From Corynebacterium freneyi (GTDB taxonomy: Bacteria; Actinomycetota; Actinomycetes; Mycobacteriales; Mycobacteriaceae): DNA of 64,000 nucleotides. The translations under genes and the position numbers were made by a program. A model generated the notes under the pieces. That model saw nothing but the letters and a program-made list of their open reading frames with translations, was not told where the DNA came from and did not search any database. How positions within the stretch are numbered: the stretch's first letter is position 1; each line of letters starts with the position of its first letter. The stretch spans positions 1,364,001 through 1,428,000 of the forward strand of contig NZ_CP047357.1 of NCBI RefSeq assembly GCF_030408835.1. The letters are read 5' to 3'. This document shows positions 48,719 through 59,007 of the stretch, one piece after another.

Positions 48719-48854
48719 CCCCAGCGGCGCGACCCACCGGGTTCGCGCCGTCGGTCGAATCCGGCCCGGCCATGCCGAGAAGCATGGCGGGGCCGCGTCC
48801 GTCCGGCGGCGACGCCCGCCGCGCAGCACCAGCAATCCGAGAAAGTCTGAGCGC

Positions 48855-49910
48855 ATGACCGCACCCAGCACGAACACGACCGCCGGACGCGACCCGTCCG
48901 GCGCAGAAGCATCGCACGATGCCACGTCCAACGACCCCTCAGCCGCCCCCGCGGCGGCGAAGGGTCGTCTTTTCACGTGGCCCCTGCTCATCGGGGTCCT
49001 GGTGACCGCCGGCCTGGTGGTCACGTCGCTGTTCATCGGCGTCTACGACGTTTTCGGCGCCGACGACGGCATCGAGATGTTCGGCATCACCCGCATTCCG
49101 CGCACCATCGCGTTGGTGTTGGCCGGCGCGGCGATGTCGATGTGCGGCCTGGTCATGCAGCTGCTGACGCAAAACCGCTTCGTCGAGCCGACGACCACCG
49201 GCACGACCGAGTGGGCGGGCCTGGGCCTGCTGCTGGTGATGATCGTGGCACCGGATTCGTCGATCCTCGTCAAGATGGTCGCCGCCGTCATCGCCGCGTT
49301 CGTGGGCACGATTATCTTCTTCGCGTTTCTGCAGCGCGTGACCCTGCGGTCGTCGGTGATCGTCCCGATCGTCGGCATCATGCTCGGCGCCGTCGTCGGC
49401 GCGGTGTCCAGCTACATCGCCCTGAAGACGAACATGTTGCAGAGTCTGGGCATCTGGTTCGCCGGCTCGTTCACGTCGGTGCTCAAGGGCCAGTACGAGC
49501 CGCTGTGGTTCGTCGCCGTCGTCGTGGTGCTCGTGTTCATCGTCGCCGACCGGTTCACCGTCGCGGGCCTGGGGGAGGAGATCGCGACGAACGTCGGCCT
49601 GAACTACCGGCGGATCGTCTTCCTCGGCACCGGCCTCATCGCCATCGCCACGGGCATCGTCACCGTCGTCGTAGGCAATCTGCCGTTCCTCGGCCTGATC
49701 GTGCCGAACATCGTCTCCATGTTCCGCGGCGACGACCTGCGGTCGAACCTGCCGTGGGTGTGCCTCGTCGGCATCTCCGTGGTGACCGTCTGCGACATCA
49801 TCAGCCGCATCATCATCCGCCCGTTCGAAATTCCCGTGTCGACGATCCTGGCGATCGTCGGCGCCGTCGTCTTCATCACCCTGCTGCTGCGCCAGCGTCG
49901 TCACGCATGA
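48855..49910 (+). CDS. Iron-siderophore ABC permease 1 (FecCD type)
   Basis: 351 residues with a disordered 35-residue head and about nine transmembrane segments. ITRIPRTIALVLAGAAMSMCG is the FecCD family opening. The C-terminal GNLPFLGLIVPNIVS motif faces the ATPase. YclN-type. Confidence 0.9.
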   Translation: MTAPSTNTTAGRDPSGAEASHDATSNDPSAAPAAAKGRLFTWPLLIGVLVTAGLVVTSLFIGVYDVFGADDGIEMFGITRIPRTIALVLAGAAMSMCGLVMQLLTQNRFVEPTTTGTTEWAGLGLLLVMIVAPDSSILVKMVAAVIAAFVGTIIFFAFLQRVTLRSSVIVPIVGIMLGAVVGAVSSYIALKTNMLQSLGIWFAGSFTSVLKGQYEPLWFVAVVVVLVFIVADRFTVAGLGEEIATNVGLNYRRIVFLGTGLIAIATGIVTVVVGNLPFLGLIVPNIVSMFRGDDLRSNLPWVCLVGISVVTVCDIISRIIIRPFEIPVSTILAIVGAVVFITLLLRQRRHA

Positions 49911-49936
49911 GCCGCCGCCGCAGAGAGGAGCGAATC

Positions 49937-51073
49937 ATGAGCACCGCAATCGACCGCACCACGCCCGGCCTCCCGGACGAGGCGTTCGCCGAGTTTTCCG
50001 AGGTCGCCGGCATCGACGAGTTCGACACCGCCGACGCCACCCCCGACCGCACGAGGGGCGACTCCGGCACCCGGCAGGCCACCGGCCCGCTGCCGACGGC
50101 CCGTGCGCGCAGGCGCTACTGGATCATCTTCGGCGCCCTGGCGGTGCTGGCCGCGGTCTTCGCGACGGGAATCCTCGCCTGGAACAACCCCATGCCCTTC
50201 GGCTCCCGGGGATTCCGCCTCATCGCCGAAATGCGGCTGAGCAACCTGGCGGTCATGGCCGTCGTCGCGTTCTGCCAGGCCACCGCCACCGTCGCATTCC
50301 AGACGGTGACGCACAACCGCATCCTCACCCCGTCGATCATGGGCTTCGAATCGTTGTACGTGGTCATCCAGACTGCGGCGGTGTTCTTCCTCGGCGCGGC
50401 CGGCATCGTCGCGGTCACCGGCACGCCGCAGTTCCTCGGCCAGGTCGCCATCATGGTGGTGTTCTCCGCGATCCTCTACGGCTGGCTGTTCGGCGGGCGC
50501 TTCGGCAACATGCAGATCATGCTGCTCGTCGGCATCATCCTCGGCGGCGGCATGGGCGCACTGTCGACGTTCATGCAGCGCATGCTCACCCCGAGCGATT
50601 TCGACGTGCTCACCGCGCGCCTGATCGGCTCGATCGCCAACGCCGACACCGACCACCTGCTCATCAGCCTGCCCATCGTCGTCTTCGCCGGCTCCGTGCT
50701 GTGGCTGCGCGCCACCAAGCTCAACGTTCTGGGCCTGGGCCGCGACACCGCCACCAACCTGGGCATCAACCACAAGAAGGACACCATCATCGTCCTGGTC
50801 ATGGTGTCGATGCTCATGGCCGTGTCCACCGCACTGGTGGGGCCGATGACCTTCCTCGGCTTCCTCGTGGCGATGATCGCCTACCAGCTCGCCGACACCT
50901 ACGACCACCGCCACGTGTTCCCGATCGCGTGGCTCACCGGCTTCGTCGTCCTGTCCGGCTCGTACTTCGTCCTCAAGAACGTCTTCTACGCCGAAGGCTC
51001 CGTCGGCATCATCATCGAAATCGTCGGCGGCACCTTCTTCCTCATCCACATCCTGCGAAAGGGGCGCCTGTGA
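49937..51073 (+). CDS. Iron-siderophore ABC permease 2 (FecCD type)
   Basis: 378 residues from the ATG at 49937 (GAGGAG six bases upstream). About nine transmembrane segments after a 60-residue hydrophilic head. The FecCD features EMRLSNLAVMAVVAF and GPMTFLGFLVA are present. Its TGA overlaps the ATPase GTG by four bases. YclO-type, partner of the preceding permease. Confidence 0.9.
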   Translation: MSTAIDRTTPGLPDEAFAEFSEVAGIDEFDTADATPDRTRGDSGTRQATGPLPTARARRRYWIIFGALAVLAAVFATGILAWNNPMPFGSRGFRLIAEMRLSNLAVMAVVAFCQATATVAFQTVTHNRILTPSIMGFESLYVVIQTAAVFFLGAAGIVAVTGTPQFLGQVAIMVVFSAILYGWLFGGRFGNMQIMLLVGIILGGGMGALSTFMQRMLTPSDFDVLTARLIGSIANADTDHLLISLPIVVFAGSVLWLRATKLNVLGLGRDTATNLGINHKKDTIIVLVMVSMLMAVSTALVGPMTFLGFLVAMIAYQLADTYDHRHVFPIAWLTGFVVLSGSYFVLKNVFYAEGSVGIIIEIVGGTFFLIHILRKGRL

Positions 51074-51825
51074 TCACCCTGACCAACGTCGCAAAGCACT
51101 ACAACGACGAGGTGTCCATCGGCCCCGTGGACCTGAAGATCCCGGCCGGCGGCGTCACCGCACTCGTCGGACCCAACGGCGCCGGGAAGTCGACGCTGCT
51201 GACCATGATCGGCCGCCTCGTCGGCATGGACGAAGGCAGCATCGAAATCGCCGGTTACGACGTCACGTCGACCAAGTCCGCCGACCTGGCCAAGATCGTG
51301 TCCATCCTGCGGCAGGAAAATCACTTCATCACGCGTCTGACCGTCCGCCAGCTCGTCGGCTTCGGCCGCTTCCCGTATTCCAAGGGGCGGATCACCGCCG
51401 AGGACGAGAAGATCATCTCCCGCTCCATCGACTTCCTCGGCCTGACCGAGCTGGAGGGCCGGTACCTCGACGAACTGTCCGGCGGTCAGCGTCAGCGCGC
51501 CTACGTCGCCATGGTGCTCGCGCAGGACACCGAGTACATCCTCCTCGACGAGCCGCTGAACAACCTGGACATGCGGCATTCGGTGCAGATGATGCAGCAC
51601 CTGCGTCGCGCCGCCACCGAGTTGGGCCGGACCGTGGTCATCGTCGTCCACGACATCAACTTCGCCGGCCACTACGCCGATCGGATCTGCGCGGCGAAGA
51701 ACGGGCGGATCGTGCATTTCGGCACGCCGGACGAGATCCTGCGCGACGACATCCTGTCCGACGTGTTCGACACTCCCGTCGAGGTCATCGACGGCCCCCG
51801 CGGACGCTTGGCCGTGTACTACTAG
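51070..51825 (+). CDS. Iron-siderophore ABC transporter ATPase
   Basis: 251 residues from a GTG overlapping the permease stop (GTGA). GPNGAGKST (Walker A), LSGGQRQR (signature), LLDEPLNNLD (Walker B) and the H-loop in VHDIN are all intact. FepC/YclP-type. It powers import of ferric siderophore. Confidence 0.95.
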   Translation: MITLTNVAKHYNDEVSIGPVDLKIPAGGVTALVGPNGAGKSTLLTMIGRLVGMDEGSIEIAGYDVTSTKSADLAKIVSILRQENHFITRLTVRQLVGFGRFPYSKGRITAEDEKIISRSIDFLGLTELEGRYLDELSGGQRQRAYVAMVLAQDTEYILLDEPLNNLDMRHSVQMMQHLRRAATELGRTVVIVVHDINFAGHYADRICAAKNGRIVHFGTPDEILRDDILSDVFDTPVEVIDGPRGRLAVYY

Positions 51826-51846
51826 CCGGTCGGTCGGCGCGGTTTT

Positions 51847-51857
51847 GCTTGACGACG
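51847..51857 (+). repeat. Window-wide 11-mer GCTTGACGACG
   Basis: Intergenic copy 22 bases past the ATPase stop. Confidence 0.6.
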
Positions 51858-51885
51858 GCGCCCGGGTCGGGAGCAGCGGCCGGAA

Positions 51886-52461
51886 TCAGCGGCCGAGCTC
51901 GGCCACACCCTCCGGCGGCAATCCGGCGACATTGGCCAACACGCGGGAAAACGCCTCGACGTGCGGCGCAAGATCGATGTCCTCGGCGGTCCAGGACGCG
52001 CGCATCTCCAACTGGAAAGCTTCCGGCGGCCCGCCGATCTCGCCGTAGCGCACCGAGTTCGTGGTGGTCACGGTGCCGCCCAGGTTGCTGAAGCCGGCAC
52101 CGCACTCGGCGAAACCCTCCGTCAGCCACTGCCACGCCACCTGGGGCAGCAGGGGATCGGAGGCGACGTCGGCATCCATGTCGGCCTGGATGTAGGCCAC
52201 CAGGCGCATCGTGCCCTCCCACGTCTCGTCCGCGCGGGGATCGTGGAGCAGAATCAGACGACCGAACGCGTCGCCTTCCGACGTCTCCGGAACGAGGTCG
52301 GTTTCCGGGTGGAGCACCTCCAGGCCGACGGCATGGCTGAACGGGGCCAGCTTCTGCGGGGGCCTGATGTCACCCAGCGAAATCTCGGCGCGCACGTGCG
52401 CGGCGTGCATCGACTTGACGGCGTCGCGGAAGGGCTGCGGGGCGGTGTCGGTGGCTGTCAC
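51886..52461 (-). CDS. DUF3000 family protein
   Basis: 191 residues from a GTG at 52461. FRDAVKSMHAAHVRAEISLGDI and AWQWLTEGFAECGA fit DUF3000, an actinobacterial family of unknown role. In mycobacteria it lies between rnd and hemE, as it does here once the iron transporter is removed. Confidence 0.9.
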   Translation of the reverse strand: MTATDTAPQPFRDAVKSMHAAHVRAEISLGDIRPPQKLAPFSHAVGLEVLHPETDLVPETSEGDAFGRLILLHDPRADETWEGTMRLVAYIQADMDADVASDPLLPQVAWQWLTEGFAECGAGFSNLGGTVTTTNSVRYGEIGGPPEAFQLEMRASWTAEDIDLAPHVEAFSRVLANVAGLPPEGVAELGR

Positions 52462-52560
52462 GGTGCTTGAATGTAGCGGCGCCGGCCGCCCCGGCCGTGG
52501 AGGCGCGCCGCGAAGGGGAGGCGGCGGTGTCGAAGATGCCGGATGGGGCATGATGGGAGC

Positions 52561-53658
52561 ATGTCTAATCGCCGCAACTTGTCCGACGCCCCCTTCCTCG
52601 AGGCCGCCGCCGGGCGCACCCCGTCCCGCCGCCCCGTGTGGTTCATGCGCCAGGCCGGGCGGTCCCTGCCCGAGTACCGCGAGATCCGCAAGGACATCGG
52701 GATGCTCGATTCCTGCTTCAACTCGGAGCTGCTGGCGGAGATCACCATGCAGCCGGTGCGTCGCCACGACGTCGACGCGGCGATCCTTTTCTCCGACATC
52801 GTCGTGCCCGTCAAGGCCGCCGGCGTCGACCTGGACATCGTCGCCGGCCGCGGCCCGGTGGTCGCCGAGCCGATCCGCACCGCCTCGGACATCGACCGAC
52901 TGCCGGAGCTCGACCCCGCCACGCTGCAGCCGGTGGCCGACGGCATCGCGGGCATTCTCGAGGAGCTCACGGACCGTCAGGCGCTCATCGGTTTCGCCGG
53001 CGCCCCGTTCACCCTCGCGTCCTACCTGGTCGAGGGCGGCCCGTCGCGCAACCACGAGCGCACCAAGGCGCTCATGCACTCCGAGCCGGAGCAGTGGGAC
53101 AAGCTGATGCGCCGCATCACGCCGATCATCGTCGGCTTCCTGCGCGTCCAGATCGAGGCGGGCATCGACGCGATGCAGCTGTTCGACTCGTGGGCGGGCT
53201 TCCTCACCGAACGTGATTACCGTCGTCACGTGCTGCCGTACTCGCAGGAGATTTTCGAATCCGTCGCCGACGCGGGCATTCCGCGCATCCACTTCGGTGT
53301 CGGCACCGGCGAGCTGCTCGGTGCGATGGCCGAGGCCGGTTCCGAAGTCGTGGGCGTCGACTGGCGCGTGCCGCTCGACGCCGCGGCACAGCGCATCTCC
53401 AACACCCTCGCCGACGCCGACCCGGCGGGCGACCGCGCCAACCACGCCCGCGTGCTGCAGGGCAACCTGGACCCGGCGATGTTCTTCGCCGGCGATGCGG
53501 CCATCGAGTCCGAGGTGCGCCGCATTTGCGCCGAGGCCGACCGCGCCATCGAACGCGGCACCGCCCGCGGCCACATCTTCAACCTGGGCCACGGCGTGCC
53601 GCCGAACACCGACGCCGACGCCATCACCCGCACCGTGAAGATGGTGCACGAGCTGTGA
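52561..53658 (+). CDS. hemE: Uroporphyrinogen decarboxylase
   Basis: 365 residues from the ATG at 52561. RPVWFMRQAGRSLPEY is the signature; the catalytic Asp lies in FSDIVVP. It decarboxylates uroporphyrinogen III to coproporphyrinogen III. First gene of the hemE-hemY-hemQ run; the TGA overlaps the hemY GTG (GTGA). Confidence 0.97.
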   Translation: MSNRRNLSDAPFLEAAAGRTPSRRPVWFMRQAGRSLPEYREIRKDIGMLDSCFNSELLAEITMQPVRRHDVDAAILFSDIVVPVKAAGVDLDIVAGRGPVVAEPIRTASDIDRLPELDPATLQPVADGIAGILEELTDRQALIGFAGAPFTLASYLVEGGPSRNHERTKALMHSEPEQWDKLMRRITPIIVGFLRVQIEAGIDAMQLFDSWAGFLTERDYRRHVLPYSQEIFESVADAGIPRIHFGVGTGELLGAMAEAGSEVVGVDWRVPLDAAAQRISNTLADADPAGDRANHARVLQGNLDPAMFFAGDAAIESEVRRICAEADRAIERGTARGHIFNLGHGVPPNTDADAITRTVKMVHEL

Positions 53659-55106
53659 GCACCAATCCGCTGACGGTCGTGGTGGCCGGCGCAGGTCTCA
53701 CCGGCCTGGTCGCCTCGCACCAGCTGCGTCGGAGCCTGGGCCCGGGCGCTCGCATCGTCGTCGTCGACCCGGATGACCGGGTGGGCGGCAAGTTGCGCAC
53801 CGTTGACACGCAGGAGGGACCGATCGAGGTCGGCGCCGAGGCGTACCTGGGGTTCCGCAAGGATGCGACGGATTTCTTCGAAAGCCTCGGGCTCGGCGAT
53901 GAGCTGGTCACCCCGTCCGGGCTGCCGTCGACGATTTTCGCGGCCGGCGAGGTGCGGTCGATGCCGCGCACGACGGTGATGGGCGTGCCCGCGTCGTCGG
54001 AGGGCCTGCAGGGGCTGCTTTCCGACGACACGTGCGCCCGCATCGACGCCGAGGGCGACCCGGAGCATACGGCGCCGTTGCATTGGGTGCATGGTGACGA
54101 CGTGAATCTGGGGCAGCTGGTGGAGTCCCGGCTGGGCCGCGAAGTCGTCGACCATCTGGTGTCGCCGCTGCTCGGCGGGGTGTACTCGTGCCTGGCCGAC
54201 GATCTCGGCTTGCGCGCGACGGTGCCGCAGTTGGCGGAAACGCTCGATGCGATGACCGCCGTGGGCGAGCCGGTGAGCCTCACCGCCGCCGCGCAGCGCG
54301 TGCTGGATCAGCGGGCGGCGGCCAACGAGGCCCGCCTGGCCTCCGGTGCCGTGTCCGCACCGATTTTCCGGACCTTCCGCAACGGCTACCGCAGGCTCTA
54401 CGACACGTTGGTGGAGCAGGCCGGGCCGGAGCTGGAGCTGGGCGTGGGCGTGGATAAGATCGCCGACGCCGCGGACGTTCCCGGCACCGGCGTCAAGGAC
54501 GTGACCTTGTCCGACGGTCGGGTGCTGCGCGCCGACGCGGTGGTGCTGGCCGCCCCGGCCCCGGTCACCGGTGCGCTGCTCGCCGACGTCTGCCCGGACG
54601 CCTCGGAGATCATCGGCGGCGTCGACCTGGCGTCGTCGGCGGTGGTGGCCATGCGTTTCGACACCGACGAGGGATTGCCGGAGTACTCGGGCATCCTCGT
54701 CGCCGCCGACGCTGGCCTGGACGCCAAGGCGTTCACGTTCTCGTCCCGCAAGTGGCCGCACCTGGGCGAGCGCGGCGGCGCGGTGGTGCGCGGTTCCTTC
54801 GGGCGCTTCGGCGACGAGTCGTTGGTCAAGCTTTCCGACGACGAGCTCACGGCCGCAGCGCGGGCCGACCTGAAGTCGCTGACGGGCTTCGACGCCGAGC
54901 CGGCGGAAGTCGTCGTCCAGCGCTGGTGGGGAGGCATCCCTCGTTACGGCGTCGGCCACGGTGACCTCATGCGGTTCGCCGACGCCGCCCTCGGCGAGGT
55001 TCCGCGAATCGCCGCAGCCGGGGCGTGGCACCGCGGTCCGGGCGTGCCGGCCTGCCTGTCCGATGCGAAGGCGGCTGCCGCGAAGGTCGTGGCCGACCTC
55101 GCCTGA
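53655..55106 (+). CDS. hemY: Coproporphyrinogen III oxidase (HemY/CgoX)
   Basis: 483 residues from a GTG coupled to hemE. VVAGAGLTGLVASHQL is the FAD dinucleotide motif, and GGKLRTVDTQEGPIEVGAEAYL the substrate channel region. In actinobacteria it oxidises coproporphyrinogen III to coproporphyrin III (six electrons, O2), not protoporphyrinogen. The hemQ partner downstream fits this. Confidence 0.93.
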   Translation: MSTNPLTVVVAGAGLTGLVASHQLRRSLGPGARIVVVDPDDRVGGKLRTVDTQEGPIEVGAEAYLGFRKDATDFFESLGLGDELVTPSGLPSTIFAAGEVRSMPRTTVMGVPASSEGLQGLLSDDTCARIDAEGDPEHTAPLHWVHGDDVNLGQLVESRLGREVVDHLVSPLLGGVYSCLADDLGLRATVPQLAETLDAMTAVGEPVSLTAAAQRVLDQRAAANEARLASGAVSAPIFRTFRNGYRRLYDTLVEQAGPELELGVGVDKIADAADVPGTGVKDVTLSDGRVLRADAVVLAAPAPVTGALLADVCPDASEIIGGVDLASSAVVAMRFDTDEGLPEYSGILVAADAGLDAKAFTFSSRKWPHLGERGGAVVRGSFGRFGDESLVKLSDDELTAAARADLKSLTGFDAEPAEVVVQRWWGGIPRYGVGHGDLMRFADAALGEVPRIAAAGAWHRGPGVPACLSDAKAAAAKVVADLA

Positions 55107-55223
55107 CCCGGTGAGGGTAGCCTTGTTCGCAGTGCCAGCCCGGCCCGCGCGCACCCGACGCGGATTTTCAACACAGACATTCCCCGAGTTCACATTTCCC
55201 GAGTTCAAGGAGACGATCGTTTC

Positions 55224-55928
55224 ATGGCGAAGCTCGACTACAAGAAGCTCAACGACACCATCCGCTACACGATGTGGTCCACGTTCAAGGTGGCCCCGGG
55301 GGCGCTGGGCGATGACCGCGACGCGGCGGTCGCCGAGACCCGCGAGTTCCTCAAGCGCTACGAGGCCGACGACGTCGATCTGATCGTCCGGGGCTTCTAC
55401 GACGTCTCCGGCATGCGCGCCGAGGCCGACTTCATGTTCTGGATCCACGCCGAGAAGATGGAGGACCTGCAGGCGTTCTACAATGCGTTCCTGCGCGAAA
55501 CCCCGCTGGGCCGGGCGTCGACGCCGCACTGGTCGAACGCCGCGCTGCACCGTCCGGCGGAGTTCAACAAGTCGCACCTGCCGTCGTTCATCATGGGCGA
55601 GGAGCCGCAGCGCTGGATCGCGGTGTACCCGTTCGTGCGTTCCTACGACTGGTACCTGCTCAAGCCGGAGGACCGCCGCCGCATTCTCGCCGAGCACGGC
55701 CAGGCCGGCCGCGACTACCCGGACGTGCGCGCCAACACCGTGCCGGCGTTCGCGCTGGGCGACTACGAGTGGATCCTGGCGTTCGAGGGCCCGGAGCTCG
55801 ACCGCATCGTCGACCTGATGTGGAAGATGCGCTACACCGAGGCGCGTCTGCACGTCCGCGAGGAGATTCCGTTCCACACCGGCCGTCGCGTCGACGACAT
55901 CGCGGAGATCATCAACGCCCTGCCGTAG
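55224..55928 (+). CDS. hemQ: Coproheme decarboxylase HemQ/ChdC
   Basis: 234 residues. The catalytic Tyr lies in [12 protein letters not shown]. It decarboxylates coproheme to heme b using H2O2, the last step of the coproporphyrin-dependent pathway. AAGGAG precedes the ATG. CCCGAGTTCA is repeated twice (55183 and 55198) in its leader. Followed by the window-wide 11-mer and a terminator. Confidence 0.96.
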   Translation: MAKLDYKKLNDTIRYTMWSTFKVAPGALGDDRDAAVAETREFLKRYEADDVDLIVRGFYDVSGMRAEADFMFWIHAEKMEDLQAFYNAFLRETPLGRASTPHWSNAALHRPAEFNKSHLPSFIMGEEPQRWIAVYPFVRSYDWYLLKPEDRRRILAEHGQAGRDYPDVRANTVPAFALGDYEWILAFEGPELDRIVDLMWKMRYTEARLHVREEIPFHTGRRVDDIAEIINALP

Positions 55929-55944
55929 CCCGGCCGCGTTTTTC

Positions 55945-55955
55945 GCTTTACGACG
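55945..55955 (+). repeat. Window-wide 11-mer GCTTTACGACG
   Basis: Immediately before the hemQ terminator hairpin. Confidence 0.65.
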
Positions 55956-56005
55956 ACCAGGCCCCCGCCACCCGACGACCGGGTGGCGGGGGCGCTGGTC
56001 TTTTT
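55956..56005 (+). terminator. hemQ terminator
   Basis: ACCAG plus CCCCCGCCACCC (55956-55973) pairs with GGGTGGCGGGGG and CTGGT (55981-55999), with a small internal loop, and ends in TTTTT. The window-wide 11-mer touches its 5' edge. Confidence 0.85.
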
Positions 56006-56132
56006 CCGTAATCGAATCGATGTGGACCATTCATCCGTCGTTAACCCGTTCCGGGACGCGTGCCGGTATTTTGTTTGGCCAGTGAAGCTGCACGAGCGTG
56101 GGCTCGGCATACGAAAGAACCGGGAGGAACAA

Positions 56133-56360
56133 ATGGAGCAACGCAAACCGTCGCGATCAGTGGGAACGTCACAGATCATCGGATTGGCGACGATAGCGGC
56201 GATCGTCCTCGGGGTGGGGGTGTGGGCCATCGCCGAGTTCGCGATGGGCACGCCGCGTTCCGATGCGATCGGCTCGGGGGCGTCGGCCGCCGGACTGGTC
56301 CTCGTCATCGCCGTGATCTACGCCGTGGTTGTGGCGCTGCGTTCCGGAAAGGAACGCTGA
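56133..56360 (+). CDS. Small two-helix membrane protein
   Basis: 75 residues (GGGAGG upstream of the ATG at 56133). Two hydrophobic segments (about 14-36 and 48-68). No recognised family. A lone gene between the hemQ terminator and msrB. Confidence 0.6.
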   Translation: MEQRKPSRSVGTSQIIGLATIAAIVLGVGVWAIAEFAMGTPRSDAIGSGASAAGLVLVIAVIYAVVVALRSGKER

Positions 56361-56447
56361 ACGGTCGATTCGCGGGCCGTCGTCGAGCAAAGGCGAACGC
56401 GGAGCCGTTCGTGAACCGGGTCGGCGAGGCTGACGTCGAGCGGTGGG

Positions 56448-56861
56448 TTACGGCGAGACCGGCTTTTCATCCAGCGTCAGGCAAATCGAATTGATGCAGT
56501 AGCGCTGATCGGTGGGGGTGGGGTAGCCCTCGCCGGTGAAGACGTGGCCCAGGTGAGACTCGCAACGGGCGCAGAGCACCTCCGTACGGCGCATGCCCAG
56601 GCTGTCGTCGGCGCGCTCGATGACGGCGTCGCCGGCCAACGGGGAAAAGAACGACGGCCACCCGCAGTGCGAATGGAACTTCTCCGTCGAACGGAACAAT
56701 TCCGCGCCGCAGGCCCGGCAGGAGTAGACGCCCTCGGTCTCGGTGTCGGTGTACTCGCCGACGAAGGGGGCCTCGGTGCCGGCCAGCCGCAGCACCCGGA
56801 ACTCCTCCGGGGTCAGGCGGGCGCGCCACTCGTCGTCGGTGAGGTTCCAGTCGTTCGTCAT
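56448..56861 (-). CDS. msrB: Peptide methionine-R-sulfoxide reductase MsrB
   Basis: 137 residues. Two CxxC pairs (CRAC and CARC) bind zinc; the catalytic Cys lies in RYCINSICL. It repairs methionine-R-sulfoxide in proteins. The ATG overlaps the aftC stop (ATGA), so it is coupled to aftC, as in mycobacteria. Confidence 0.96.
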   Translation of the reverse strand: MTNDWNLTDDEWRARLTPEEFRVLRLAGTEAPFVGEYTDTETEGVYSCRACGAELFRSTEKFHSHCGWPSFFSPLAGDAVIERADDSLGMRRTEVLCARCESHLGHVFTGEGYPTPTDQRYCINSICLTLDEKPVSP

Positions 56862-58213
56862 GCGTGCGTCCTTTCCGTCGGTCCCGAGTCCGCCGGTCGT
56901 GTGCCGGGGCGTTCATCCGTTGCAACGGCGGACCGGGCCGACGATGTTCCAACCCGCCCGAAAAACGACGTCGCGCCGGCGCGCCCCAACCAGTCGTAGT
57001 CTGCCGCGTGCTCCTCGATGGTCCACTTGATCAGCACCGCGAACATGGTCAGGCACAGCAGCATCCAGCCGATCCACGCCATCACCTGGATCCACAGCAA
57101 CGAGCCCACGGCGTAGTCGTCCATGAACCAGTTGAGGCTGAAGTAGAACATGGTCGCCGCCAAGCCGGCGGGGGCGTTGAGCACCAGCGAACGGGGAGCG
57201 TCGCCTTGGGCGTCCGAGGGGCCGAAGAGAGCGTGGAAGATGCCGATGAACGTCGGCAGGATCAGCAGCGCGTAGTACTGCTGGCCCAGCGAGCTCAGCA
57301 GGAGCACGCCCGTCATCAGTACGCCGGACGTCGACAGGGCCCAGAAGACCTCGTCGCGCCACTGCCACCGCAGCAGCAGGATCAGCGCGAAGATCACCGG
57401 CGCGGCAAACGCGATGAGCCATAGCTTCACCAGCAATTCCGGGGCCCCGAAGTAGAGCAGCTCGCCGGAGATGGACGCATTGGCGTGGAGGCGAACCTCG
57501 CCCAGGTACGGAATCGTACGCTCGACGTATCCCATCGGGTCGGCGGCCAACGGCCATGCCACGATGTTGAACGCCACCGGGATGCCGAACGCCCAGATGA
57601 TGGTCGACCAGTCCTTCCGCACGAAGGCGAGGAACAGCAACGGCGCGACGATGGGCTTGACCGTGATGGCGAGGCCCAGGACGATGCCCGCCAGCGTGCG
57701 GCGGCCGCCGAGCAGAAGGACGATGAACAGCACCTGGGCGAGCATCAGCGTGCCGTTGACGTTGGCGAAGCGCAACGTGCTGGTCGCCGATTCGGTGAGG
57801 AACGTCAGTGCCAGCGTCAATGGCACGATCCAGCTGGTCAGCGGCACGCGACACAACCGCAGCAGCAGGAGGACCGCCGCGACGATGCCCGCGGCCTGCA
57901 CGAAAATGAACCACATCCGGGCCGTGTCGTAGTCGCCGAGCCACGTCACCGGCTGCAACGCCAACGTGCCGCCGGGGGAGTACAGGTAATGCGGGTCCAC
58001 GTGCGCGTAATTGGCCGTGTACACGGGGTTGCCGTCCCCGAACCGGATCAGGGCGCGCCACACCGTGGTGAAGTCGTCGGTGCCGCCGCTTTGGTGGGGC
58101 AGCGCCCAGGCGCGGTGGATGATCATGAAAATCGCCAATGGCCACAACAAGGGGGCCACCATCCGCCGGGCGTGGGCGCGTGCGCCGTCGGTCGTCGTCG
58201 GGGAGGTAGTCAC
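56858..58213 (-). CDS. aftC: Alpha-(1->3) arabinofuranosyltransferase AftC
   Basis: 451 residues from a GTG at 58213. A GT87/DUF2029-type polytopic protein (about 10 to 12 transmembrane segments) with the loop [24 protein letters not shown] after the first helix. In mycobacteria AftC (Rv2673) adds branching arabinose to arabinan of arabinogalactan. It lies between msrB and the RibD-like gene exactly as there, which supports the call. Confidence 0.88.
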   Translation of the reverse strand: MTTSPTTTDGARAHARRMVAPLLWPLAIFMIIHRAWALPHQSGGTDDFTTVWRALIRFGDGNPVYTANYAHVDPHYLYSPGGTLALQPVTWLGDYDTARMWFIFVQAAGIVAAVLLLLRLCRVPLTSWIVPLTLALTFLTESATSTLRFANVNGTLMLAQVLFIVLLLGGRRTLAGIVLGLAITVKPIVAPLLFLAFVRKDWSTIIWAFGIPVAFNIVAWPLAADPMGYVERTIPYLGEVRLHANASISGELLYFGAPELLVKLWLIAFAAPVIFALILLLRWQWRDEVFWALSTSGVLMTGVLLLSSLGQQYYALLILPTFIGIFHALFGPSDAQGDAPRSLVLNAPAGLAATMFYFSLNWFMDDYAVGSLLWIQVMAWIGWMLLCLTMFAVLIKWTIEEHAADYDWLGRAGATSFFGRVGTSSARSAVATDERPGTRPADSGPTERTHA

Positions 58214-58223
58214 GGGTACGAAG

Positions 58224-58964
58224 CTACCCGGCGGCGTCCCCGGAATAGCGGACAAAAAGGTGCGAGTCGTCAAATGCCGCCGCCTCCGCCCGGAAGCCGA
58301 GGGGGAGTGCGGAGCCGGTGGCGTCGAAGGTGTCGGTGGCGTTGGTGTCACCGTCGGAGTGCGAGTTTCCGTCCGCCTCTTCCCGGGAACCGAACGTCGC
58401 CGGCCCGTCGCCGACGACCATCGGCGCCAAGGTCACGTACGCGCGGTCCACCACATTGGCGCGGAGAAAATCGCGGTACACGCCGGGCCCGCCCTCCAGG
58501 GCGATGCGCGTGAGGCCGCGCCGTCGCAAAGCATCGACTACCCGGTGCGGCGCGGTGTCGGGGACGTCGAGGAACTCCGCCCCGGCAGCGGCGAGGGCTT
58601 CGCGACGATCCGGCTCGGCCCGTCCGCCCCCGACGAGAATGGGCGGATTATCGGGGTCGTCGAAGATCGCGGAATCCGCATCGACCGAGAACGAACCGCT
58701 GAGCACCGCCAACCGGGTCGGGGCCGCCGCAGGACCGTAGTTTTCGGCGCGCACCGTGCCGGCCCCGACGAGGACGACGTCGCTCGCGCGGCGCACCGCC
58801 TGCAGTAGCGCAGCGTCGGCCGGATTGCCCAGGCCGCCGGACACGCCGTCGACTGCGGCGCGGCCATCGATCGAGGTCACCGCGATGAGCGTCACCCCGT
58901 CGAGCGGCTCGACGAAACCCGCCGCGATCGGGTCGCCGGCGTCGAGTTGTCCCATCCACTTCAT
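58224..58964 (-). CDS. RibD C-terminal-type pyrimidine reductase
   Basis: 246 residues. VTSIDGRAAV and GAGTVRAENYGP with ALEGGPGVY fit the RibD_C/dihydrofolate-reductase-like family (NADPH). Mycobacterial Rv2671, in the same place, can act as a dihydrofolate-reductase-like or riboflavin reductase. A Gly/Asp/Ser-rich insertion sits near 195-215. The stop lies 10 bases from aftC, so cotranscription is likely. Confidence 0.85.
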   Translation of the reverse strand: MKWMGQLDAGDPIAAGFVEPLDGVTLIAVTSIDGRAAVDGVSGGLGNPADAALLQAVRRASDVVLVGAGTVRAENYGPAAAPTRLAVLSGSFSVDADSAIFDDPDNPPILVGGGRAEPDRREALAAAGAEFLDVPDTAPHRVVDALRRRGLTRIALEGGPGVYRDFLRANVVDRAYVTLAPMVVGDGPATFGSREEADGNSHSDGDTNATDTFDATGSALPLGFRAEAAAFDDSHLFVRYSGDAAG

Positions 58965-59007
58965 GCACGCCGAGCCTAGGCAACGCGGCTCAACCCCGCC
59001 AATGCCC

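Noticed and set aside
53226..56030. A 934-residue minus-strand frame opposite hemE-hemY-hemQ
   Set aside because: Opposes three convincing heme genes; composition typical of an antisense GC frame.
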